A stretch of DNA of 38,014 nt from JBDHTS01 sp044221445 (lineage in GTDB: Bacteria; Pseudomonadota; Alphaproteobacteria; Micavibrionales; Micavibrionaceae). A program made the translations under genes and the position numbers. The stretch lies in contig JBGAPF010000024.1 of the NCBI GenBank assembly GCA_044221445.1, positions 1-38,014 of the forward strand. The letters are read 5' to 3'. Shown in pieces: positions 8,077 to 15,730 of the stretch (its first letter is position 1; each line of letters begins with the position of its first letter). The notes under the pieces are model-generated. The model saw only the letters and a program-made list of their open reading frames with translations. It did no database searches and had not been told where the DNA came from.

Positions 8077-9300
8077 TCAGCCGCGTCCGTCCAGCCATTT
8101 CAACATTCCTTGCGCCGCCGCCTGCGCCGTCGCGAACGTCGCCTGGAGAAGGTACCCGCCCGTGGGCGCTTCCCAGTCCAGCATTTCCCCCGCAACGAAA
8201 ATGCCCGGAAGCGTTTTGATCATAAGGGTGTCGTCGATCGCCTCGAATGTAACGCCTCCGGCGCTGGAAATCGCCCGGGTGATGGGAAAAGGCGCGGTAA
8301 CACGCAAGGGAACGGCCTTGATCAATCCGGCCAGGCTGTCTGGCATCCGGTTTTGCACATCACGGTCCGCTTCACGCAGCAGGTTGATCGCGACAGGCGA
8401 AAGTTTCATCACTTTTCGCAGCCACGTCGAAAACGAATCCCTGCCGCGCGGCGCGTTCAGTTTTTTTGCCAGGATATCTGCCGCCAAATTCGGCTGAAGG
8501 TCGAGAGTCATTACAGCGTCGCCATGCGCCGTTACAGCGTCCCGCAGGGAAGGGGACAACGCATAAACCGCACCGCCTTCGATGCCCTTGTCTGTCACCA
8601 TCACTTCTCCCGCCACGGTCTGGTCCGCGAATGACAGCGCAATGGATTTGACAGGCTGGCCCGCGAAGCGCTCGCGGAAAATATCCGACCACGCCACGGC
8701 GAAGCCGCAGTTGGATGGCAGCAGGGGCGCAACATCCACCCCGCGACCGCGCAGAATGTCCACCCATCCGCCGTCCGATCCCAAATTCGGCCACGAAGCG
8801 CCGCCCAGCGCCAGCAGAGTCGCGTCGGCTTTAACATGGTCAACGGAACCGTCGGCAAGGATAAACTCCAGGCGACCGCTGTCATCCCATCCGGTCCACT
8901 GCCTCTGCATCGCGAATTTTACGCCCAGGTTTTCCAGACGCCCGATCCAGGCGCGCAACAGGGGAGACGCCTTGAAACTCTCCGGAAAAATCCGCCCGCT
9001 GGATCCGGTAAAGACAGGCTGGCCCAGCCCTTCGGACCAGGCCTGCAAAGCCCCTGGCGTAAATCGGCCGATAAAAGGCGCTATCTGCTGCTGCGCCCGT
9101 CCGTAACGGGTCACGAACGTTTCTAGTCCTTCGGAATGAGTCAGGTTGAGGCCGCCGCGTCCCGCCATAAGGAATTTTCGCCCCACGGACGGTTTGCGCT
9201 CATATATTGTGACCGCATGCCCGGCCGAAGCCAGGATTTCAGCCGCCATAAGCCCCGCGGGGCCGCCGCCGATTATGGCTATGGACGAAGAAGACGTCAT
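8077..9300 (-). CDS. HI0933/YhiN-family FAD-dependent oxidoreductase
   Basis: Flavoprotein of unknown substrate, 407 aa, of the BaiN/HI0933 group. From memory it most resembles the subfamily named after Pseudomonas PP_4765 (TIGR03862). The N-terminal Rossmann fold GGGPAGLMAAE (about residues 10-20) is followed by YERKPSVGRKFLMAGRGGLN and LTHSEG, hallmarks of the family. The C-terminus closes the FAD fold with GIFVAGEMLDWEAPTGGYLLQ. The ATG at 9300 is chosen because it starts just before the Rossmann strand. The same frame stays open for another 102 codons upstream, but that part runs antisense to msrB and has no family similarity. It is divergent from msrB with a 108-nt gap, where both promoters must lie. 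Confidence 0.88.
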   Translation of the reverse strand: MTSSSSIAIIGGGPAGLMAAEILASAGHAVTIYERKPSVGRKFLMAGRGGLNLTHSEGLETFVTRYGRAQQQIAPFIGRFTPGALQAWSEGLGQPVFTGSSGRIFPESFKASPLLRAWIGRLENLGVKFAMQRQWTGWDDSGRLEFILADGSVDHVKADATLLALGGASWPNLGSDGGWVDILRGRGVDVAPLLPSNCGFAVAWSDIFRERFAGQPVKSIALSFADQTVAGEVMVTDKGIEGGAVYALSPSLRDAVTAHGDAVMTLDLQPNLAADILAKKLNAPRGRDSFSTWLRKVMKLSPVAINLLREADRDVQNRMPDSLAGLIKAVPLRVTAPFPITRAISSAGGVTFEAIDDTLMIKTLPGIFVAGEMLDWEAPTGGYLLQATFATAQAAAQGMLKWLDGRG

Positions 9301-9408
9301 GGATAATCCGATCTCTGGACAGTATATTAAAAAGCAGGCCCGTTGTAACCGAACACGGCCTTTTCGCGAACATATGATTTGAAGCGACATTTTTACACAG
9401 AGGTCACA

Positions 9409-9903
9409 ATGGAAACGTTTAAGGCAGTCAGCAGGCGGAATTTCATCCTGGGTACGCTGGCGGGGGCGGCTGTCATGCTGACTGGCGCAGGCAGGCTTAT
9501 GGCGGACGCTGTCGGCAAGCTGACCCTTTCCGACGACGAATGGAAAAAACGCCTGTCGGCGGCGCAATATGCGACCCTGAGAAATGAAGCCACCGAACCG
9601 GCCCACTCCAGCCCGCTTTACACCGAGGAGCGCAAGGGCATGTATTCATGCGCGGGGTGCGATCTTCCGCTCTTTGCCTCCGACATGAAATTCGACAGCG
9701 GCACCGGCTGGCCCAGCTTTTTCGATGCCATTCCCGGCCATGTCGAGACGAAGCTGGATTTTAAAATCGTTATTCCCCGCACCGAATATCATTGCGCGCG
9801 CTGCAGCGGTCATCAGGGTCATCGTTTCAACGATGGGCCGCAACCGACGGGATTGCGTTACTGCAATAACGGCGTCGCGCTAAAATTCACGCCCGGAGCC
9901 TAA
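9409..9903 (+). CDS. msrB: Methionine-R-sulfoxide reductase MsrB with Tat signal
   Basis: Reduces the R epimer of methionine sulfoxide in proteins. The 164-aa product has an N-terminal twin-arginine signal (SRRNFILG at residues 8-15, then a hydrophobic stretch to about 34), so it is expected in the periplasm, possibly as a folded zinc protein. The MsrB core is complete: zinc ligands C81, C84, C129 and C132 (CAGC and CARC), GTGWPSFF, and GLRYCNNG with catalytic C152. The ATG at 9409 has AGAGGT 6 nt upstream; a TTG at 9379 in the same frame has no RBS. Its stop overlaps the stop of the convergent CDP-alcohol transferase gene. Confidence 0.94.
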   Translation: METFKAVSRRNFILGTLAGAAVMLTGAGRLMADAVGKLTLSDDEWKKRLSAAQYATLRNEATEPAHSSPLYTEERKGMYSCAGCDLPLFASDMKFDSGTGWPSFFDAIPGHVETKLDFKIVIPRTEYHCARCSGHQGHRFNDGPQPTGLRYCNNGVALKFTPGA

Positions 9904-10502
9904 CGGAAAGTCCTGAGCGCCGTTCTGACCCGTCCCCATGTTGTGATCCAGCACAGGATGCCGTAAACCCCCGCGATCCATGCGAAGCAAGAAGGAAGCA
10001 GGCAAAACAGCAACAGCGTGAAAATCGCTTCCGAGCCTTCCGTAATGCCGTCCAGATAGAAAAACGACTTCTGGCCTGTGCGCTCGTCGTTGATGCCGCG
10101 CTTGGCTGTAACGATGGCATAGGCCAGAAACGAACTGCCGGTCCCCATAAAGCTGAAGATCAGGAAAGCGGCGGGCAGGGCCATATCTGGCTTTCCGACA
10201 GCAAAGAAAAACACGGTCCCTGAATAAAAGATGAAATCGCTGACGATATCGATGTAACCGCCAAGGTCGGTCGCCTTCGACTGGCGCGCCAGTGGCCCGT
10301 CCAGGCCATCCGCAAGGCGGCTCAGGACGATGAAAAGCGCCGCCGGCCCATATGCCTGCATGGCCAAAGCGGCGAATGTGCAGAGCGACAGGCCGAATCC
10401 TGCCGCCGTCATAACGTTAGCCCGGACGCCCCAGCTGGCCAGGACGCATGCTATCCTGTTCAGGGGAGGGTCTATGACCGGCCTTATATATGAATCGAAC
10501 AT
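9900..10502 (-). CDS. CDP-alcohol phosphatidyltransferase family protein
   Basis: Integral membrane enzyme that transfers a phosphatidyl (or related) group from a CDP-linked donor to an alcohol. The 200-aa product has about six membrane helices. The signature is DGLDGPLARQSKATDLGGYIDIVSD at residues about 64-88, which matches D-x2-DG-x2-AR-x(8)-G-x3-D-x3-D except for a spacer shorter by one residue. All four metal-binding aspartates are present. The acceptor alcohol cannot be told from sequence. It is the last gene of an msrA - methyltransferase - transferase run, 7 nt after the methyltransferase stop. The methyltransferase neighbour suggests a joint role in lipid modification, but that is inference. 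Confidence 0.87.
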   Translation of the reverse strand: MFDSYIRPVIDPPLNRIACVLASWGVRANVMTAAGFGLSLCTFAALAMQAYGPAALFIVLSRLADGLDGPLARQSKATDLGGYIDIVSDFIFYSGTVFFFAVGKPDMALPAAFLIFSFMGTGSSFLAYAIVTAKRGINDERTGQKSFFYLDGITEGSEAIFTLLLFCLLPSCFAWIAGVYGILCWITTWGRVRTALRTFR

Positions 10503-10509
10503 AACCCGC

Positions 10510-11133
10510 CTAATATTTCTGCAGTTTGAAAATCTGTATGCGCCAGAAATTGCCGGGGCGCAGGATGGCCGCCTCGACGATCCCGCGCGGGAATATTTTC
10601 AGCACTCTCTTGGTCAGAGCCTTGTTCGACAAAGACCGGACATAGAAATCGTGCTGGAAACGAAAATACATATCCGCGGCATTCATCAAAGGCCCGTTTC
10701 TGGAAAAATCGGATATGAAGGCGGTTCCTCCCGGCTTCAGTTGACGATGGATCAGCCGTAAATGACTCTTGACGTCCTTTAAATGATGCAGCATGGACAG
10801 GGAAATCACCACGTCCGCCTGGGGCAGTTTCGATTGCACAGCCTCGTTTTCGATATCGCCCTCGATCAGCAGAGCGGCAGGCGCCGCCTTCTTCGCTTGC
10901 TCAAGCATTGACGGGCTTATATCGGCCCCTGTCAAAACCGCTTCGGCGCTCTTATGCGCGATAGAAGCCAGCATCAGTCCGGTACCGCAGCCAAGATCGA
11001 GCACGGCACCGCTCATCGCGGGCAGCCGCTCCAGCACCCACTCTGTCTGGCACCGGTTATATAATGGCCACCGCCCGTCATAGGCGGCGGCAAGAGCGTC
11101 ATAATGTGTTTTGATGGAAGACTCTAAAGACAT
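10510..11133 (-). CDS. Class I SAM-dependent methyltransferase
   Basis: Soluble methyltransferase, 207 aa, with motif I VLDLGCGTG (about 44-52), an acidic motif II (GADIS), motif III region DVVISLSMLHHL, and the post-motif LKPGGTAFISDF. This pattern suits the UbiE/COQ5-like or general Methyltransf_11/25 group. The substrate is unknown. It lies between msrA (6-nt gap) and a CDP-alcohol phosphotransferase (7-nt gap) on the same strand, so cotranscription is very likely. A lipid or quinone substrate would fit the downstream neighbour, but nothing in the sequence proves it. Confidence 0.85.
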   Translation of the reverse strand: MSLESSIKTHYDALAAAYDGRWPLYNRCQTEWVLERLPAMSGAVLDLGCGTGLMLASIAHKSAEAVLTGADISPSMLEQAKKAAPAALLIEGDIENEAVQSKLPQADVVISLSMLHHLKDVKSHLRLIHRQLKPGGTAFISDFSRNGPLMNAADMYFRFQHDFYVRSLSNKALTKRVLKIFPRGIVEAAILRPGNFWRIQIFKLQKY

Positions 11134-11139
11134 GTCTGC

Positions 11140-11754
11140 TCAATGCGCCGCCTTGCCCCAGAGGTCTTCGACCCTTGCGTCACGCCCGCAACGCCAGCGG
11201 TAATATTTATATTTGGTCGTGTTTTTATCGTGATAGTCCTGATGGTAATCTTCCGCCGGCCAGAATTTCGCGACGGGCAGGATATCGACTTTTATCTCGG
11301 TGTTGAGGGTTTTCGCCGCCGCCTGTTTCGCGTCTTCCGCGATTTTCTTTTCCTCCTCGCCGTTTGTAAAGATGACGGGACGATAGGCGGGGCCACGGTC
11401 GCAGAACTGGCCGCCATTGTCGGTCGGATCGATATGATGGAAATAATAAGTCAGCAGGTCGGCATAATTCGTTACCGCCGGATCGTATGTGATCTCGACC
11501 GCTTCGACATGAGGCACGACGCCGTTGCCTTCGTCGTGGTAGTTTTCGTAGGTCGGGTTTTCGGTTGTTCCGCCTGTATATCCCGATACGGTGGATACGA
11601 CTCCCGGCGCCTTGTCAAAATCGCTTTCGACACACCAGAAGCAGCCTCCCGCAAGGATCGCCGTTTTGTTCGCTGAAGCCGGAGCGGCCTTCGCGCCCGT
11701 TGCTGCAAGGCACATCGCCATAGCCAGCAAAAACATCGAAAAAAATCTGGTCAT
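11140..11754 (-). CDS. msrA: Methionine-S-sulfoxide reductase MsrA, exported
   Basis: Reduces the S epimer of methionine sulfoxide. The 204-aa product has a Sec signal peptide (MTRFFSMFLLAMAMCLAATGAKA, cleavage near 23) and the MsrA core: GGCFWCVE with catalytic C38, GYTGG, YHDEGNGVVPHVEAVEI (the GHAEAV-like region), and HIDPTDNGGQFCDRGPAYRP. The ATG at 11754 has AAAGGAGA 7 nt upstream. A start at 11808 would put 18 extra residues before a perfect signal peptide and overlap the previous gene. It follows the flavoenzyme gene by 22 nt and leads the methyltransferase by 6 nt. MsrB is exported separately by Tat from a gene 1.8 kb away on the other strand. Confidence 0.94.
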   Translation of the reverse strand: MTRFFSMFLLAMAMCLAATGAKAAPASANKTAILAGGCFWCVESDFDKAPGVVSTVSGYTGGTTENPTYENYHDEGNGVVPHVEAVEITYDPAVTNYADLLTYYFHHIDPTDNGGQFCDRGPAYRPVIFTNGEEEKKIAEDAKQAAAKTLNTEIKVDILPVAKFWPAEDYHQDYHDKNTTKYKYYRWRCGRDARVEDLWGKAAH

Positions 11755-11776
11755 TGTACGTCTCCTTTGGTTGACA

Positions 11777-13210
11777 TTAAAACGGCAGTTTTTGAAGCAT
11801 GCCGACAATCGTTTTTGTCCTGTCGCTGAACAACGACGCCGTATACCACGCGCCCGCTGCCCGCTTGCCGACCTCGGTCAGCGTAGGGTAGGGGACGATC
11901 ATCCCGGCGACCGCGCCGATCTTAAGCCGTTGGGATATTGCCAGAGTCCATAGACCTACAAGTTCCCCGGCCTGTGGTCCCGCTATCGATACGCCAAGGA
12001 TCGCGCCTTTTTTTGTAGTGGTTACGCGGATCAGGCCTTTGGTCGTGCGTTCGGCCACGGCGCGGTCGTTATCGGCGAAATGCCATTCGACCGTCTTGAT
12101 TGTATCGCCGTGCTTTTCCCGCGCCAGTTTTTCAGTCAGCCCTACCTGCGCAAGTTCCGGCTCGCTATAGGTCACCCACGGCAATGCCCTGTAATCCACC
12201 CGGGCGGGAATTTTGAAGCAGATATTCCGGATGACGATCCCGGCATGATATCCCGCAACATGGGTAAACTGCGGGCCGCCCGCCACATCTCCGACAGCAT
12301 AAACCCGTTTGTTCGACGAACGCAGCCTCGCGTCGACGGTAACCCCTTTTTTATCATAAGAGACGCCTGCTTTTTCGAGATCCAGCCCATCGGTGTTCAC
12401 CTGACGCCCCGCGGCAACGAGAAGATGGGATCCGCTGATCGTGACCGTCCTGCCATCCTGATCGATGGTCACGCTCACGCCTTCAGGCGTGTGTGACACT
12501 GCCCTGATGGATATTTTTTCGTACAGCGTGACGCCTTCGTCGGTAAGGGCATGGCGGACGATATCGACGCAACGCTCATCGTCGCGCGGCAGGATGGCTC
12601 CCAAATCCAGGACGCTGACCGCACAGCCAAGCCGCCGGTGTGCCTGCGCCATCTCTATTCCTATAGGTCCGCCGCCGACGATGATCAGATGCTCGGGTTT
12701 TTCTTTCAGACTGAAAATAGTCTCATTGGTAAACACTTTTTCTTTATCGAGTCCCGGCAAGGGTGGGATCGATGCGCGCGATCCCGTAGCCACCACGAAA
12801 TAGCGCGCGCGAATGGTCTGCGCCCCTGCCTGGACGCTGTCGGTGCCGATAAAACGGGCGGCTTCACGAATGACGGTCACGCCAAGGCTTTCAAACCGGC
12901 TCTGGGAGTCGTTCGGTTCGATTTTCGCGATTATGTCATGGACATGGGTTTTGACGGCCGCGAAATCGATCGCCGGCTCTTGCGGCGCGATGCCTTTGAT
13001 ATCGCCTTTTCGAAAACCTTGCGCCCGCTTTGCCGCCGCCAGCAGCGCCTTTGACGGGACGCACCCTGTGTTCAGGCAGTCGCCCCCCATCTCGCCGCGC
13101 TCGATCAGTACCGTTTTCAGCCCCAGCTGCACCGCGCCCGCGGCAACCGACAATCCGCCGGAGCCGGCGCCTATGACGCACAGATCGGTTTCGATATAAT
13201 GCTCCGTCAT
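11777..13210 (-). CDS. Pyridine nucleotide-disulfide oxidoreductase, MerA/Lpd-like
   Basis: FAD- and NAD(P)H-dependent flavoenzyme, 477 aa. N-terminal FAD motif GAGSGGLSVAAG (about 14-25), redox disulfide CLNTGCVPSK (C45, C50), NAD(P) fold VGGGPIGIEMA, FAD-binding YAVGDVAGGPQFTH, and a C-terminal dimerisation domain. At the interface the usual HPTxxE of lipoamide dehydrogenase and glutathione reductase reads YPTLTE, so the catalytic His is Tyr (about Y441) and the Glu is kept. Mercuric reductase also has Tyr at this point, but the C-terminal Cys-Cys pair and N-terminal heavy-metal domain of MerA are absent. The start overlaps the stop of the TVP38 gene in ATGA. This pairing suggests a membrane-linked redox role; the substrate is unknown. 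Confidence 0.88.
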   Translation of the reverse strand: MTEHYIETDLCVIGAGSGGLSVAAGAVQLGLKTVLIERGEMGGDCLNTGCVPSKALLAAAKRAQGFRKGDIKGIAPQEPAIDFAAVKTHVHDIIAKIEPNDSQSRFESLGVTVIREAARFIGTDSVQAGAQTIRARYFVVATGSRASIPPLPGLDKEKVFTNETIFSLKEKPEHLIIVGGGPIGIEMAQAHRRLGCAVSVLDLGAILPRDDERCVDIVRHALTDEGVTLYEKISIRAVSHTPEGVSVTIDQDGRTVTISGSHLLVAAGRQVNTDGLDLEKAGVSYDKKGVTVDARLRSSNKRVYAVGDVAGGPQFTHVAGYHAGIVIRNICFKIPARVDYRALPWVTYSEPELAQVGLTEKLAREKHGDTIKTVEWHFADNDRAVAERTTKGLIRVTTTKKGAILGVSIAGPQAGELVGLWTLAISQRLKIGAVAGMIVPYPTLTEVGKRAAGAWYTASLFSDRTKTIVGMLQKLPF

Positions 13211-13908
13211 GCCGCCGCAGCCTTTCCGGTCCGGGTTCTGAATTTTTTGTAAGCAATGGGGATCAGGGCAATAAGCCCAAGCAGCGTGAAAGCCAGCAGC
13301 GTCTGAACGGATACCAGGTCTTTCAGCGATCCGATGGTCCCCAGCTGCTGCCCCAGATTGGCGTATACGAACGTGCCCGGAATGATACCGAGAAACGTCG
13401 TTGCCATATAGACTCCGAGGCCGACGTTAAAAAGTGCGGGGACGATGTTGACCAGAAAGAACGGGAACACCGGCACCAGCCGCATGAATAGCATATACCC
13501 TGCGGCGTTGCGTTCCATATTGGCGGCAACCTTTGCATATAGCGGCCCGGCTTTTTCCCTTAACGTCGCTCCCAGTGCGCTGCGGGCCACGAGAAACAGG
13601 ATCGAAGCGCCTGCCGTCGCGCTGACGACGATGACAGCCGTCCCGACCCATGGCCCGAACAGAAACCCTCCCAGGAGGGTAAGAACACTGGCGATCGGCA
13701 GAGACAACGCCACGGAAGCGGTATAGGCCGCGATGAAGGCAAGGACAGACACGACCGGATGCTCCGAAGCCTGTTCCTGAAAATACGCCTTGTGCTCTTT
13801 AATGGTTTCAAGATTGATCTTTTCGGTCAGCCCGAACGCCCACGCCATACCGATAAGAACGATAATGGCCGCAAATGGCAGCCAGCGCTTGATAGTCATG
13901 AATGTCAT
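13207..13908 (-). CDS. TVP38/TMEM64 (DedA-superfamily) membrane protein
   Basis: Multi-pass inner-membrane protein, 233 aa, with about six hydrophobic segments (first at residues 10-27). It has the family core GGFLFGPWVGTAVIV and the paired RLVPVFPFFLVNIVPALF and GIIPGTFVYANLG segments. The wider DedA/VTT fold is linked to lipid scrambling and membrane homeostasis; the exact role here is unknown. AAGGA lies 7 nt before the ATG at 13908. It is translationally coupled (ATGA overlap) to the downstream disulfide oxidoreductase. TVP38 genes beside, or fused to, such oxidoreductases are a recurrent arrangement, as far as I recall. Confidence 0.9.
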   Translation of the reverse strand: MTFMTIKRWLPFAAIIVLIGMAWAFGLTEKINLETIKEHKAYFQEQASEHPVVSVLAFIAAYTASVALSLPIASVLTLLGGFLFGPWVGTAVIVVSATAGASILFLVARSALGATLREKAGPLYAKVAANMERNAAGYMLFMRLVPVFPFFLVNIVPALFNVGLGVYMATTFLGIIPGTFVYANLGQQLGTIGSLKDLVSVQTLLAFTLLGLIALIPIAYKKFRTRTGKAAAA

Positions 13909-13922
13909 AAAGCAATCCTTGT

Positions 13923-13960
13923 ATGAATGCCGTCTGCATAATCATTCGGACGGCATTCAT
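13923..13960. repeat. Perfect 12-bp inverted repeat upstream of the TVP38 gene
   Basis: Arms ATGAATGCCGTC (13923-13934) and GACGGCATTCAT (13949-13960) with a 14-nt spacer. It is located 15 nt upstream of the TVP38 start and 41 nt downstream of the SDR stop. No T-run follows on either strand, so an intrinsic terminator is unlikely. A two-site operator or an mRNA leader hairpin fits better. Confidence 0.6.
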
Positions 13961-14000
13961 GAAAAGTTACAGGATTTGCTTCATGTCAGACAGGCTTTTA

Positions 14001-14984
14001 TCAACCGCCAAGATAACCGCCGATAATCGGCAGGATTTCTCCTGTTATATAGCTGGAGCACTGGGGCGAGGCGAGGAACACATAAGCCGGGGCTATTTCC
14101 TCCGGCTGGGCGGGGCGCTTCATCGGGGTTTTGGCGCCGAACTGCGCCACGTCTTCGGCTTCCTTGTCGGAGGGGTTAAGCGGCGTCCAGACCGGCCCGG
14201 GCGCCACGGCGTTCACCCGGATGCCTTTCGGGACGAGGTTGGTTGCCAGCGAACGGGTGAAGGCATGGATTCCGCCCTTGGTTGTTGAATAATCCAGCAG
14301 GTCCTTGTTACCCATAAGCCCCGTGACCGATCCGGTATTGACGATGGCCGAGCCTGGTTTCATGTGCCTGACCGCCGCCTGCGCCATGAAGAAATAGCCG
14401 TAAAGATTGGTTTTCAAAGTTTCGTCGAAATGCTCTTCGGTCAGGTCTTCGAAATCCTTGGTATGCACCTGAAACGCCGCGTTGTTCACCAGAACGTCGA
14501 CTTTCCCGAAAGCGTCGACCGTTTTCTGTATCGCGTCCTGGCAGAACGAACGCTTTCTAACATCTCCGGCTATGACCAGGCAGCGTCGGCCTTCTTCTTC
14601 CACTTTCCGCTTCGTCAACGCGGCGTCTTCCGTTTCATCCAGATGACATATGGCGACGTCGGCGCCTTCGCGCGCGAATAACACCGCCACGGAACGCCCG
14701 ATCCCTGAATCGCCGCCCGTGATGATGGCCACTTTTCCTTCCAGCTTCCCTGAACCTTTATAAAAAGGCGCGTCGTACATGGGGGCAGGGTTCAAATCAG
14801 CCTCAACGCCCGGCTTTTTCTGATGCTGCGCGGGGAAGGGCGGTTCGGGATACTGCCGGGCGCCCGCCTGCATGGCTTTTTCATTGGCGTTTGATGGCGT
14901 CTTGCTGTCGGCGTCCGCGACCTGGTCCTGAATGCCGCGCTGCCTTGCCGCTGTTTCTTTCGCGCCTTCTTTAACCGGTGCCAT
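14001..14984 (-). CDS. SDR-family oxidoreductase, general-stress type
   Basis: NAD(P)-dependent short-chain dehydrogenase, 327 aa. It belongs to the long SDR group with a proline-rich N-terminal extension (as in Bacillus YhdF/YhxC and E. coli YghA): about 80 residues including EPPFPAQHQKKPGVEADLNPAP precede the fold. The cofactor motif is TGGDSGIGRSVA, then NNAA, catalytic YSTTKGG (Tyr and Lys), and the post-catalytic APGPVWTPLNPS. The substrate is unknown; relatives are often stress-induced. AGGGAGA precedes the ATG. It is divergent from greB with a 111-nt gap. Downstream lie an inverted repeat and the TVP38 gene. Confidence 0.9.
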   Translation of the reverse strand: MAPVKEGAKETAARQRGIQDQVADADSKTPSNANEKAMQAGARQYPEPPFPAQHQKKPGVEADLNPAPMYDAPFYKGSGKLEGKVAIITGGDSGIGRSVAVLFAREGADVAICHLDETEDAALTKRKVEEEGRRCLVIAGDVRKRSFCQDAIQKTVDAFGKVDVLVNNAAFQVHTKDFEDLTEEHFDETLKTNLYGYFFMAQAAVRHMKPGSAIVNTGSVTGLMGNKDLLDYSTTKGGIHAFTRSLATNLVPKGIRVNAVAPGPVWTPLNPSDKEAEDVAQFGAKTPMKRPAQPEEIAPAYVFLASPQCSSYITGEILPIIGGYLGG

Positions 14985-15060
14985 CTTGATCTCCCTCTGT
15001 ACGGTTCATTTATGCCGCATGCCAACATAAGCCGTAGCCTGCGGGTTCCCGGAATAAACA

Positions 15061-15089
15061 TTGCCGGAAACCGCCATGCTGGCTAGCAT
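15061..15089 (+). promoter_or_regulatory. Candidate greB promoter implying a leaderless mRNA
   Basis: TTGCCG, 17 nt, TAGCAT. The -10-like box ends only 6 nt before the greB ATG, so a transcript from it would start at or next to the start codon. The -10 box also overlaps a small palindrome CATGCTGGCTAGCATG (15075-15090). No Shine-Dalgarno sequence at normal spacing precedes greB. Confidence 0.4.
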
Positions 15090-15095
15090 GCGGGA

Positions 15096-15644
15096 ATGAG
15101 CAAGGCATTCACGAAAGAAACGGACACGGAAGAGGAACTGGACGAGCCGAATCCCTTGCCTGCCGACGTTAAAAATTTGATGACCCCGGCTGGCCACGCG
15201 GCTCTGCAGGAGGAATTGCGTCATCTGCACCGTACCGAACGTCCGAAAATCGTCGAGATCGTTTCATGGGCGGCGGGCAACGGCGACCGCTCGGAAAACG
15301 GCGACTACATCTATAACAAGAAGCGCCTTCGCGAGATCGACCGCCGCCTGCGCTATCTTACCAAAAGGCTTGAAGACGCCCAAATCGTCCATCCCCGGAA
15401 GCAGCAGGGCATCGAACAGGTTTTTTTCGGCGCGACCGTTACGTATGTCGATGATGACGATACCGAACACATCGTCACCCTGGTCGGCGTGGACGAGGCC
15501 GACCTGTCAAAAGGCAAGATCAACTGGCAGTCGCCCGTGGCCCGTGCGCTTATGAAGGCGCGCGCTGGCGACACTGTTGAATTGCGCACGGCTTCCGGCG
15601 CGGAAAACATTGAGATACTTTCGGTGCGCTACATAGTTCCTTAA
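15096..15644 (+). CDS. greB: Transcript cleavage factor GreB
   Basis: Binds RNA polymerase through the secondary channel and triggers cleavage of backtracked RNA. The product is 182 aa. An N-terminal acidic extension (residues 1-28, starting MSKAFT as in many proteobacterial GreB proteins) is followed by the coiled coil. The tip segment is GDRSENGDYIYNKKRLREIDRRLRYL, with the tip acidic residues (D and E of GDRSENGD) kept and the usual ENADY changed to ENGDY. The C-terminal FKBP-like domain (VFFGATVTYVDDD, INWQSPVARAL) is complete. The start is supported by the conserved MSKAFT, although no clear RBS precedes it. It is divergent from the SDR gene. Confidence 0.92.
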   Translation: MSKAFTKETDTEEELDEPNPLPADVKNLMTPAGHAALQEELRHLHRTERPKIVEIVSWAAGNGDRSENGDYIYNKKRLREIDRRLRYLTKRLEDAQIVHPRKQQGIEQVFFGATVTYVDDDDTEHIVTLVGVDEADLSKGKINWQSPVARALMKARAGDTVELRTASGAENIEILSVRYIVP

Positions 15645-15730
15645 AGGAACTTCCAAGGTTGTATGAGCGTTGATCTTCGCCTCCCTTGCTTTAAATTCGC
15701 AAAGCAGATCACGAATAAAAGGAAACAAAA

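Noticed and set aside
9301..9606. 102-codon N-terminal extension of the flavoprotein frame
   Set aside because: Runs antisense to msrB, is not like the family, and the Rossmann fold starts properly at the ATG at 9300.
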